Under the pieces are notes generated by a model. That model was given only the letters and a program-made list of their open reading frames with translations, was not told where the DNA came from and did not search any database. Source: Micromussa lordhowensis (lineage: Eukaryota; Cnidaria; Anthozoa; Scleractinia; Lobophylliidae). Taken from it: 64,000 bases of DNA. A program made the translations under genes and the position numbers. The DNA lies in assembly GCA_964020085.1 (NCBI GenBank), contig OZ026603.1, positions 25,206,681-25,270,680 of the forward strand. Reading direction: 5' to 3'. Positions 12,556-25,200 of this stretch are shown piece by piece (the stretch's first letter is position 1; each line of letters starts with the position of its first letter).

Positions 12556-13199
12556 AAGTCCCCCGTTCTCACTAATAATCTAAGTTCAAATTACGATTTC
12601 AGCTGTTATTCATTTCTTTTCTTATTTTTTTCTTAACTGGCAGATCAGATGACTCACATCCCGTTCATTTTATTGCTGATAAAATTCATTTTGAAATATA
12701 AGCATGACTTACAGCCTACGAAATACCCTCCATCGTCATCCTTTTACCTTTTAAAATTGGATTTAAAAGCCTAATTCGCCAGCTTCATTGGCTCACCTAA
12801 TCATAAAAGAACAACACACTTTGGGTCCAGTTATTTCAGACATTATGTATGTATTATGTTTCTCAGTCCCTTACTACTGATATCGTTCGAATTTTTCATG
12901 ACTCGTTCAATTCCTTTTCTTCTAGATAAAGTTCTCTTAAGTTATTTTGAATGATATCCTGATTATTTGGCGGACGGCAATTCTATGAAGAGATTTTCCT
13001 TTGCTTTGTTTTTTATGCTGCATATATTTTTGAGCGTTTCGGTATTGCAGTAGCAGTTGCGTGTTAGCGCTCATGTTGGCAAATAACTTCCTGAGTGGCT
13101 GAAGCGCTACCTTTAAGTTAAATCTGACACGATTCTTTCCCTATTTTGCGTTCGATCAATATACTTAACTTCGCACGCGCCAAATTTCATTTTTGGGGG

Positions 13200-13278
13200 A
13201 TGGAGAGAAGAATACCCATTGCGTTCACGATAATTGTTCTTGCCCTGCTTTTCAGTTTAGCAAAAAAAGGAAATGCTG
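13200..13278 (+). CDS. Copy B exon 1: signal peptide
   Basis: The exon encodes MERRIPIAFTIIVLALLFSL followed by AKKGNA: a basic start, hydrophobic core and small residues before the expected cleavage site. It ends in phase 1 at a strong donor (G|GTGAGT). Copy C has the same exon at 61413-61491. Confidence 0.8.
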
Positions 13279-16200
13279 GTGAGTCAATATTTCGTGCTAA
13301 AGCTGTGTTCACATAAAAGTCGACATATAATTAAAATAACATGTTTCTGGGAAGTATGTTTCGCGTGGTTGTGTATTGCGATGCTGTTCGCTTGTACATG
13401 TAACCGTTATTCTCCCAGATATTCTGCTTTCTACCCATCGCCGACAATTGCCGTTGTATTTCTTCATTTGGCCATATTTCAACTAGCCATCACGGGACCT
13501 CATAATAGCCCCAACTTCGGTTCAATGTTTTGGGCACTCGCCTCCTCTCCGCATCTATCCGCCATTTTGAACGTGTTTGGTCTGATCATAATTATATTGA
13601 AACTACCTCGCGAGGTTGTTTTAATCATGCTCAGAATAATCATGTTTGAAATATGATTCGCGCAATGCAATGTCTGATATGAACACTTGTCATAACGAAA
13701 CATGTTTCATTTCTGATCAGACTAATCATGTTTCGGCCTAGGGTGAACGCAGCTTAATTTAATAAATTATGTATTTCAGTTTGCTTGGGTGGCTCAATAT
13801 CACTTTGCTGGCAATGTTATGTCTACGATAACGTAAGGTTACCTGTGTAGGTGACAGCAGATATGTTTGAAAGGGAAGCAATTGGACCAAAACGAAATGA
13901 CTCAGAAACAGTGACAAGGAATAGTTTGTAATAGTTTCCAAAAACGATTTAAATAGGCGGATACTTTCAATTTCTGGACCCCGGCATTACCCAGACTGGG
14001 GCTTTTTCCCTTGATCCACACACTTCGAATTCCCCGCGTCCCCCTCCCCCTCGTAACTTCAAGAATATCAAAGCTTCATAATGAAGCTTACAGGGTATGC
14101 AGGCTCGTCAAAAAGTACTTCCTTTGACATCAACAACACGATATCCAAACAGACGACATCTGGGATCTACCATCGTCAGAAAACCATCAGAAATGACAGA
14201 AAAAAAATTAATAAAACGATGTTAAAATCTCTGAAAGTAAAAAGTAACTGCACGTTGAGGTTGCAACGGATGTCAGCGTTCGTGTATCGAGAAAAGTAAG
14301 AGAGTAGCCAAAATATGGCTACGTAATTCCATTTCTGATTCCATTCAATTAGGTAGGGGAAAACAGCACTTTGTATTTGGTAATTCGAATTACACATTTC
14401 ATGGGGACTCTGCGGCTCGTAATTGGGAAGAAAGCAACCAACATTGCAAAGAGACTGGAAGTAAACTAGTTTCTATTGAAAGTAAAAAGGAATGGGAATT
14501 CTTGATAAACACGACCCAAAGTATGACAACTGGTGAATATTTCATCGGTCTGAAGAAAGATAGCGAGTCTGGAGAGTGGAGATGGATAAGCGATAACAGC
14601 AAAGTAGACGCCATCAAAGGCGAAGGGAAGTTTCCCTGGGCTACAGGCGAACCTAGTGGTGATGGAAATTGTGCGGTTATGTTTAAGGACTACTGGGGAA
14701 ACACTGGAAAGTATAACGACTTGGATGGTAAATGGCAAAAGGCCCATATTTGCGAGAGCTCCGCTGACAGCACTGGCCAAGAGGGTATGTTACACAAGTT
14801 ATTCTTTTTCATTTGACTTACTGAGTTTTTTTTTTCAAATAGAAAAATCATGATACATCAGATTCAGATACGGATTGATTTATATTCATCTTTAAAACAA
14901 AGCAGCGTTTAACATCCCAGCTGACAATGGCACTTGAAAACTGAGATCACTGAATGTAGAAAAGTAATCTTTGCTGTTGGGTTTCCTCATAGGGTTTTCT
15001 AGTCTGTGTCACAAATGCCCTCTCCGGAAGAAAAAAAAATCAGACTAACCAGAATTTGCTACCCGAAATTGCGGTCTGAGCGACTTTTTGTTGTAGAAAC
15101 TCTCACGTTTCCGAAAACTTTTGAAGACACTTGTTATGTTACTGCGGAGACAATAGACTATTTCCGATATATTAAAATTCTAACATAGGTCCGAGGCTTG
15201 GGAAAATACTGACAAAATACATTAATTATTCGTTCCTCAACCTCGATGTGATTTCTTTTGTTTTGTTCCCCAAGCCTCGGAGCCAAGTTAGAATTTTAAT
15301 ATATCGGAAATGGTCTATTTTTCAAGTCTATTCTTTCAAGTGTTCTTGATTAAAAAAACCCCGCTGCAAGACATTTTATCAATTTCATTGTTTTTATCAG
15401 TTGAAGTTCTTGTAAATTGCAATTATTAACATGTCATTTTCCTATATTAGTTTTGCCGACAATTTCAAGGCTAAAAAATATAAAACCGTACTTTTCAATG
15501 CTGACAAGCTGAATTTTGTAATTTTCTTCGTGTTAATAGGGAACGCTGCTTCATATACTGCTTCAAATTTTATTCTCGCGTGCATATCCCAAGTTTGGAG
15601 AGCCAATTAAAATGCATTAAAAGAATCAACCACCGGTTTGGTAATTACAAAATTAGACGGTGATGCATTAGAATGTTTTTTCCTGACTCAAGTGGTAGTC
15701 TCGTCCTCTTTCAGGCAATAAATTGGAGGAACAAACTTTGTTGGAGTGTAATGGTCTATTGTCTCGCAGTAACATAGCCAGTACCTTGAAAATGAATAGT
15801 CGCGAACAGTCACGGCATTTTGAGTTATTTTGGCCATGTAAAAAATCACCTTGAAATTGAAGGAAACTTGAAAATAGTAGTTTACTAAGGCAGAAAAACA
15901 CTAAAGACATAATAATAAACCAATAATTACTAAGGATGGTTAATGATGGAAAAGATTAACCACGTATTGTAAACGACAAACTTAAAAACTTTAGGCTCAA
16001 CTTTTCAAGACACGTTAATTATAGGGTACATGGACGATAACAAAAGTTGACGTGTCAAGTCTTAGGTTAAGTAGTTGCTTAGTTAAACGAGGCAGCCTCA
16101 TATTGGATAAGAAATTTAATCTAGACATGTGATTGTGTTTTTTAGTAACAACAGTCAGGCAGACATCCTCGGCAGTGACTTTAGCAGCACGTTTAACAAC

Positions 16201-19200
16201 GTCCTACAGTCCATCGACGGAAGCACCATCAAAAGGTAGAAAATAGTTTTAACTATTCTCTTCGTTCGAGTGACTCATGCAAACGAGTAAAGATTTGCCA
16301 TCAAATATATAACATTTGAAAAAAATCAAGGAGCAGAACGGGCTCTGTATTCCTTGCCGTTTTTATTTTCCAAGTCAACGAGAAAATAATCGCTTGTGAC
16401 TTCATGAATAAAACTGAATAAAACTGGTAGGGGTGGAAAAGAAATGGAGTAGTTAGAAAGGCATCAAAAGGCCGATTGTGATCGGTGAAGATTGTGACCG
16501 TCTGTGTGACAAGCACAATTACAGGAATGGTTCTGGTTTCAGTTTACATCAATCGACAATTTAATCAGGACAGATCGAAAGAAATACTCTTGGATTGATA
16601 AATCGTTTGTTAGTCTTTTAAGAGGCAACACAACAGACAGAGAGTGAAGCCTAAGAGTCATCAGCAAAACCTACTATGACGCAATCAACAGCGTCCAAAT
16701 ATTTATTGAGTTTGTACCTTTTAAGGCTGGTTTTCACTAGCGACGGAGTCGGAGTCGGAGTCGTAGTCTGAGTCATAAGAGTGCTTATGACCTAGTGAAA
16801 ACCGAAAATCGGAGTCGTAAGCGGAGTCATAAGCTCGACGGAATCGGAGTCGGAAGAATCAGAACGTTTCCATTTCTTCCGATTCCGTTTACGACTCCGT
16901 CGCTTATGATCTAGTGTAAACTGGACTGTCGGAGTCGGAAGCAGAAGCGGAAGAACCAACAAATCACAAGGCCCGGAATCGAGCGTTGTGATTGGTTTAT
17001 TCTTCCGCTTCCGCTTCCGACTCCGACAATTCAGTTTTCACTTGATCGTAAGCGACGGAGTCATAAGCGGAATCAGTGATCTGCTTCCGACTCCGTCGGT
17101 TTGATTTTCACTTGATCGTATCACTCTACGCTTCTGATTACGACTCCGACTCCGACTCCGTCGCTAGTGAAAACCAGCCTTTAGCCAAACTGACCAATAG
17201 CAAGTTTGAATAGCAAGAAACGCGTTTTTGGATAACAGGTTTCTTTTTACTTTAAGGTTTAATTGTATTGTTCAGTAAGTTTGTTTTACTTTTTCTTATT
17301 GTTAAGATATTATACCTGCACTTCATATTAATAATATTACTTCCAGAGGTAAAAAAATTAAAAGAATCAGGCATTGTGGAATATAATTATAACAAGTAGT
17401 TTTACAAATTACCTTCGAATTTCGCAGCTGTATATAGATTTGTTCACTGCACCTATCTCTCTCAGAACTTGCTCAAGCTAAATGTGTAATGAAAAATACG
17501 AAAAATTAGCCGCCGCCGTCCGCGTTCTCCAAATTACGCAGAACTTAGTCATTTCACGTTGTTGAGAAGGCGGCAAAGAAATGTACAAAGACGCACGTGC
17601 ACAGCCATTGCTCTACTCATTAAGCCTTTTGTTTGGCGACGTTCTCGTTGCCGTTGCCGTCGTGGTTTGCTTAAGCTCCCTATTAGCTGACAGGGGCTAC
17701 CCCGACCGCGGCTCCTTATTAACGCCGATTCGAGCAGGGCAAATGCATCTACTTAATCATAGAGAGAGGAGGCGCGCACAAAAATTCAATCGGGCATTAG
17801 CGAACAGAAGGGTGAAAATAGAGCATGTTTTTAAAGAGGTTAAGACTTTCAAGGCTGTAAGTCAGATCTGGAGACATCCCCGTTGGCTTATGCCGATTTG
17901 TGTCGAGTTGGCAACATTGCTGGCCGAGAGACGATTGCGTTTATTTCGCAGACTTCGATGAATGGAAGAGAACAAAGATACAAAAGTTATATGTTACAGT
18001 CTGGTTTAATTTCATGTTTCAATTTTGTTTTTTCTTTGCGCGAGTCTACATAGCTAAACGCTGAACTTATATAAACAAATAAATCAAACCGTGAAAATAT
18101 TGAGCTCTGATATGTTTGTTATCTGTTTCGTTTTTAAGCACTGATACATGTCTTTCCTCTCAGAAGCGGTTTCCATAACGAAAAAAATAACACATATTGA
18201 TAACAGTCTAAGGCATGTGTTATTAAGAAAATAACACGTCTTTTTATTTCTTCGCTTTATCTAAGTGCAAGTCAACTTTTAATAGAATGCTTTTAACAGT
18301 GTCCATAGTGTCCATGGCTTTTTCACACATTTTCTTGTGAGCTTCTTGAGCCTCCTTTGCCAGATCCATTTTTCTCTTCTTCTTCTTCTTTTCACTTTGA
18401 TCTTCTTTCTCCTCACTGTTTGACGATGACACAAGAAATTCACTCTCCATTTTTCTCTTCACGGCCTCCATTCTACGTTCATTTGGTGTAATTCGCTTAG
18501 TGTAAACTCCACGTTTTAATCGTTTAAACTACACTTCAGAGTTTCACAGCGTCGTATGGATTACAGCTTCTCGGCCTACGTCGCTTCGAAATTCTCTGAA
18601 CCTGTACGAAAACTTTTCCTTCGCGACCTTCGCGAACTAACTTATTTTATACTAACTCTTTGGAGTAAAGTTCAAGAGTACTTATTCAAAAGGAAAAAAA
18701 TGTCACGCGCACGTGAACTTGTTGCGTCGAGAGAATTCCGCACGTGCTATCAGGTGTTCTTAAAATGTTCTCGGTTGGCACGCATACAAAAATAAGACAC
18801 GATAGCGGCCCCGCAAACGTCAAAGTTCACACGTTTGCCAATCGTGATGAGTGTCTTTCTCAGCCATCCAATAGACACAGCTTGACAATGGGGCGGTGTA
18901 GCTCCGTGCTGGAAGTCTTCACCTTAGCGGATCGCACTCTTGAATCTCGTCCTACAAAGACCTCGGTCACGCGACCTAAATTCCACTTGTTACGGGGAAG
19001 ATTCTCTTCAAAAATGAGCACCAGATCTCCAACTCTTACATTTCGTTGATCCTTCAGCCACTTTTCTCTTTCAGTCAAGCTCGGTAAATATTCACTGATC
19101 CACCTTTTCCAAAACACGTCGGTTAAATATTGGACCTTTCTCCACTGCTTCCTGCCCAAATGGTCTTCCTTGACGAAAACCCCTGGAGGCAATCCAGTCA

Positions 19201-22200
19201 CCTTTCTTTGCAACAAGAAGTGATTGGGGGTCAATGCTTCCAAGTCGGCAGGGTCATCTGAGGCTGCTACAATCGGGCGGTTGTTTATGATGAATTCCAC
19301 TTCGGTGAACAAAGTTCGCAGCGCAAACTCACTGAGCAATCTATCTCCCACAATAGCCTTCAAGTGCTTTTTCGCACTCTGCACCAGTCTTTCCCAGACT
19401 CCGGACATGTGCGCCGCTGTAGGAGGGTGAAAAGTCCACTTCACTCCTTTCTGCTGCAATTCTTGGTAGATCTTAGTGTTGTTCCAGCCTCTGATTGCGT
19501 CTTGTAATTCACGTTCCGCTCTAACAAAGTTAGTCCCTCTGTCCGATCTGATCTCCTCGGGGGGTCCTCTCCGGCTGACAAACTGTCGCAAGGCCATAAT
19601 GAAATCATCAGTCTCCAATGTTGGTACTATCTCCAGGAAAACGGCTCGCGTTGTTAAACAAGTGAGTAAGCATCCCCAGCGTTTCGCTGAACCGCGGCCC
19701 CATTTAACCATTAGTGGCCCGAAGAAATCGACGCCGGAGAATGTAAAGGGTGGTTTGTACGGTTGCAATCTCTCTTTAGGAAGGGGAGCCATGACCTGCT
19801 TCATTGGCCTTTCATTCAACCGGCGACATTTGAAGCAATTTCTAATGATATTCTTCGCCAAACCTCTGCCTCCGAGTATCCAGAACATTTTCCTCGTCTG
19901 CGCCAGGGTTTGCTCTCTACCTGCATGGGCAAGACTTTCGTGACAGAAGCGAACAATCAGCCGACTAACATGGTGCTTCTTTGGGAGTATAATTGGGTGC
20001 TTTTCGTCGTAGGACAGTACAACTGCTTCTTCCAGCCGGCCTCCAACACGAAGAACCGCATCCGCCAGCACCGGTTTTAACTTCGCAAGCCTGCTGGAAC
20101 TCTTTACTTGCTTGTTGGCCTTGAGATCTCTCAGCTCTTCAGCGAAGTTTTGAGCCTGAACTAGCCTCATAACTACCAGGGTTGCTTCCCGTAGCTCCTC
20201 TGTGGTTAATGCTTCTGTACAAGAAGAGGCTTTCCGGTTCCTTAGCCACTGGCAAAAGCGTACCAGCCAAGCAACGCTACGTTGCAACTTTAACCACGAG
20301 CTGTAGCGAGTCATCATCTTGTAAACAGGCCGGTCGTTGCCGCATGGAGCTTCTGAGTCCAATCCAGGGTCAGGGTTTTCAATCATGATTGAATGAGCTT
20401 GCACTTCATCCCGAACTTCAGGATCGTTTTGGGAGACTTCACCAATCTCTGCCTCAGGCCAGTTCTCTTCTGATTCCCATAGATACTCTGGTCCTTTCCA
20501 CCAACGACGCTGATCGATCAATTTCTGGGGCTTCAAACCACGGGAAGCATCGTCGGCTGGATTCATTTTTCCTGGGCAGTGTCGCCATTGGTCTGGACTG
20601 GTCATCTCACGAATCTCAGCAATTCTGTTGGATACGTAGGTGTGAAAACGTTTGCTTTCATTCTTGATGTACTGCAAGGTAGTTTGGGAGTCGGTCCAGA
20701 ATACTACTCTATCAATCTTGTAGGTTAACTCCTCTCGGCAAACTTGATAAACCCTGGCAGAGAGCGTCGCAGCTTGCAGCTCAAGTCTTGGGATTGAAAT
20801 CGGTCTCACTGGCATGGCCTTTGACTTGCCAATCAGGAAGGAGCACTGAATAGAACCATCTTCATAGAGGAACCGCAGATAGGAGCACATGCCATAACCC
20901 TCATCTGACGCGTCTGAGAACTGGTGAAGAGAGATTTCTTTGCCTTCTCCGCGTGGCTGGAAATGGCACCTGGGTATCTGTACTTGCGTCAAGGCGCAAA
21001 GCTCAGACTTCCATCGTCCCCAGTGGGCAAGCTCACACTCTGGAACAGGATCATCCCATCCTAACTGTGATTTCCACAGCCGCTGCATGATCTTCTTTGC
21101 TTCCAACACAACTGGACAGACGAAACCCATAGGATCGTAAAGGGAACTGATGGCTGACAGGATGCCTCGTTTAGTGGCTGGTTTATCGGGTTTGAAGACT
21201 TCAAATTGGAAGACATCTTTCTCGACGTTCCACAGGACGCCCAGCGCCCTCTCAATAGGCAACTCATCTAAGTCTAGGTTTACAGTTGGCCTCGCCCGTT
21301 TATCTTCAGGTATGCTTGCTAACACTTCTCGACTATTGCTCGCCCACTTAGTCAGACGAAATCCGCCCTTCTCGAGTAGGGCCATCAATTCGTGTGCCAG
21401 TGAAATCGCTTTGGCGGGTGTTTCTACGGCCTTCAACAGATCGTCAACGTAAAAGTCCTCTTGGACAGACCTGACAGCTTCTTTACTAAAGATCTTCTTG
21501 TTATCGTCAGCGGTTCTTTTGAGGCAGTAGTTTGCGCAGCTCGGAGAATCTTTGGCGCCAAAAATATGAGAGACCATCTGGTACTCCCCGGGGGGCTTAC
21601 GGAAGTCAGCGTCTTCCCACCATAAGAAGCGAAGGGCATCAGCGTCCTCGGCAGGTACTTTCACCTGAAGAAACATGGACTGTATGTCTGCTGCAAGTAC
21701 AATGCGTTCTTGTCTGAACCTCAGTAAAACGCCAACCAAACTGTTTGTTAAATCTGGTCCTCGATTCAGCTGACTGTTAAGGGAAACGCCATCATGTAAC
21801 GCCGCAGCATCAAATACAACACGAATTTTTCCCGGTTTGTGCGGGTGGAAGACACCGTGGTGTGGCAGATACCACGTCCTGGGACTTCGAGCCGCAGCCT
21901 CGTCTTCCGTCAACTTTCTTGCATATCCTTTTGTCAAAAGATCATCCATAAAGTTCCGGTACTTACAGCACAACTGCTCATCTGCGCTCAGCCGTCTTCT
22001 CAGGGAACGAAGTCTAGCTACAGCTGTCATTCTGTTGTTTGGCAACCAAGGATTCTCGTGCTTCCACAGCATTCCCACCTCGTAGTGGCCGTCTACTAGA
22101 CGAACAGAACTGTTCAGCTTCCCTAAGGCTTCTCGATCCTGGACTGACATCCCTATCCTACTACTGCTGATCGAATCGATGTTCTCCAAACCAAGACACT

Positions 22201-25200
22201 GATTCATTTGCTGGTCTAATGTCTCGTTGCCATACTTTAGAAAGTTTACTTTGTCAACTTGGCTTCTCTGAATGTTGCCATTAAGCGGGCCCATAATGGC
22301 CCACCCAAGCAGAGTACGGACAGCATATGGTTCTCCCGCTGCACCAACGCGAACTTCCTCATGTATCTGAGCTTCAGGGATGTTTGCTCCTATAAGTATC
22401 GTAACTTCTTATCCACCAATCTCCGGGAGCGGTATGTCCTTTAAGTGTTCCCATTTCGATAGGTCCTGCGGCCTAGACACGTTCACGTTCAGTTGTTCAA
22501 CAACCTTGGCATCCTTAATCTGAATTCGATGGCCTTCTGGACCTTCCATCGGTAAAACTGCTAAGTCCACTCTGCCCACGCGTACTGTAGACTCCCCAGT
22601 CAAAGTACAAACTACCAAGGACTCGAAACTCTTCACTCTCAACTTTAGTGTGTCAGCGGTAGGTTTAGTAATAAACGACTCCTCGCTTCCCGTATCGAGC
22701 AACGCCCACGTGTTCACTGAGCTCCCATCTTCTCCTTCGACTCTTACAGGGACCACTTGCAGAGCCACCTTACAGGAAGTGAACGCTGTCGGGCTGCACG
22801 CCTTGTAGGATGCAGACTTGGCAAAATGTACCGCACTAATCGTTGGGACTTCACTAATAGTTTGGTCGCAGGTGAATGCAGTGGAAATACCACAATCGGC
22901 CGTCATAAGGTTCGCTGATACTCTAACACAGTCCTCGTTTTGACCCGAGGAGGATGTACTACCATCGCCTACCATCGTGTTAGCAGTTACTTTGACTTGG
23001 TCTTGGCTTTGGCAAGGGGAGTCAACACAGTTCAACGCAGCGTTGTGCAAGAGAAGGTGATGTTTCAGTGGGCACAGGTTGCACTTCGATTTGGCAAAGC
23101 ACTGGGAGACGAAATGCCCCTTCTTCAGGCAGTTTAAACAAAGACCTCTACCTCGAACAAATATTCGACGTTGTCTCACAGTCATGTTCTTAAATTTATT
23201 GCAGTTGGCCAACTTGTGGGATGCCTCGCAATTCATACATTTAGCTGGGTGGCCTGTACCTCGCGGACCATTCCGATCAGGCAGGGAAAGCTGCGTTGCT
23301 AGCGTAGTCACTCTACCATCACTTCTGCTGGGAGGAGGCACTTTCGAATTTCTCTTTCCAGACACATTAGTGGCTCTACTTGTTTCGCCAATTCGTCCAA
23401 AGATTGGATCGTTTACAGCGTCTGCACGTTTTTCTATGAACTCCACCAGGTCTTTAAAGCTGGGTAACATCCCCCGCTCGCGGATCCGTTGCACTTCATC
23501 TCTCCATCTAGCCTGATGGGCAGTAGGCAGCTTACTGGACATTCTTCCCAGGTTGGAGAGGTTCATTTCTGACAGGGCATTCATTTCTTTCAGAGTCGCG
23601 TATAGGGTCCTGCTACTATCTGCAAACTCCCTCAGGCCCTCTCTGTCGCTGTTTGAAATGTTTGGTCCCTCAATTAAAGCGTCAACACATGCTTTGGCTA
23701 TCATGTGAGGCTGGCCAAATCGTAGCTCCAGTAATCGCATAGCTTTCTCAACTCCTCCAGGCGTGCCTTCAAATCCTGCTACGGCCTTTCTTGCGTTGCG
23801 CTCGAGAAACTGAAGCAAATGAGACATCTTTTGTGCGTCAGAGAGATTCTGAGACTCCACCATCTGATGGAAACGTGATTTAAATTTAAAGAACTCACAT
23901 GGATCTCCGGAAAACTTTATCACCTCCAGGGGGGGCAAAGTCGCCCCCGTAGCAATCAGGTTCATATTGGCGACAACACTCTCCAGAACACTAGTACTGT
24001 CAGTATTAATAACCTTGGATGTAGCTCCACATTCACTGTTCGGCTGAGGGAAAGGAGGAACCCTGGGGTTCAATGTTGATCCTGGGACCTCATCAAGAAT
24101 TGTAGGATCTGGAACGATGGTACGCGGCTGAGCCTCTTTCAGGCAAGATTCAGGAATAAATAATTCAAGCTTCTCCTTTAATCGTGGAACAGGGTGCTGG
24201 ACTAGGTTCTCCAAAGCAACTGGCTTAGTATATGGTTCATCGATGATAGGCATTTCTTCAGACCCTTCGCTTCCCTTGTCTGAATCCAAATGTTCATAAC
24301 ATCGTGTTCGTATTCGAGCCAAATCAGCCTCGTCCTCGGCGTCAGCTATTTCATTTTCTAGCAATAACAGCTGCTGTTTCAACTTTCTCTCCTTAGCTCT
24401 CTTTAACTGCGTCAATTTCGCCTCGGCCAAAACGCTTTCTACTGCAGCATTTTCGCGTGATTTTGAACTACGACTTGAACGTCTCGATTTTCGGGAACCA
24501 GTCAATACAGAACTTTGTGCATCTCTAGGAAAACTAACACGCTCTTCGGAAATACCTGGGTGGTCCTGAGCTGAGAGCGCTCTGCTTTCTGTTCCTCCAT
24601 TTTGAAGTTCTGCACGGGTCAGAAACTGCTCAATTAGAAAGCTGTATCTTTCGTACGCTCGCGTCTGACTATTGAAGCGATCTCTTTCATTCGCTCTTTC
24701 ACTATCCTCCGGTAAATGACTCATAATTTCATTGTAAACAAAACAATACCGCGCCCATTGATCCTTTAAACGACGACTCAGCTCCGTTACTTCGCTTGTA
24801 AAGCGATAATCCTTGAGCACTTCGTCCAATCGGCCAAAAATCTTTGTCATCTCGCCGAGGTGACCAGCTTTCGACCTTTTCCAGACCGTAATTCGTTCTT
24901 GTGGTACTCCTTGTTCTCGAACATCGTCGCCTTCGACCAAACTGTTCGACTCCATACGCAGAAATTATCTATTCATCCGCAGAATTCGAAGAATCCATAG
25001 AATTTCGAAGAATGTAAACTCCACGTTTTAATCGTTTAAACTACACTTCAGAGTTTCACAGCGTCGTACGGATTACAGCTTCTCGGCCTACGTCGCTTCG
25101 AAATTCTCTGAACCTGTACGAAAACTTTTCCTTCGCGATCTTCGCGAACTAACTTATTTTATACTAACTCTTTAGAGTAAAGTTCAAGAGTACTTATTCA

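Noticed and set aside
12219..12572. 117-codon minus-strand ORF
   Set aside because: Lies in an inverted-repeat element, includes its end, and has no recognisable domain.
14176..14780. Minus-strand ORFs opposite the lectin exon (also 62470-63053)
   Set aside because: Antisense of a clear C-type lectin exon with proper splice sites.
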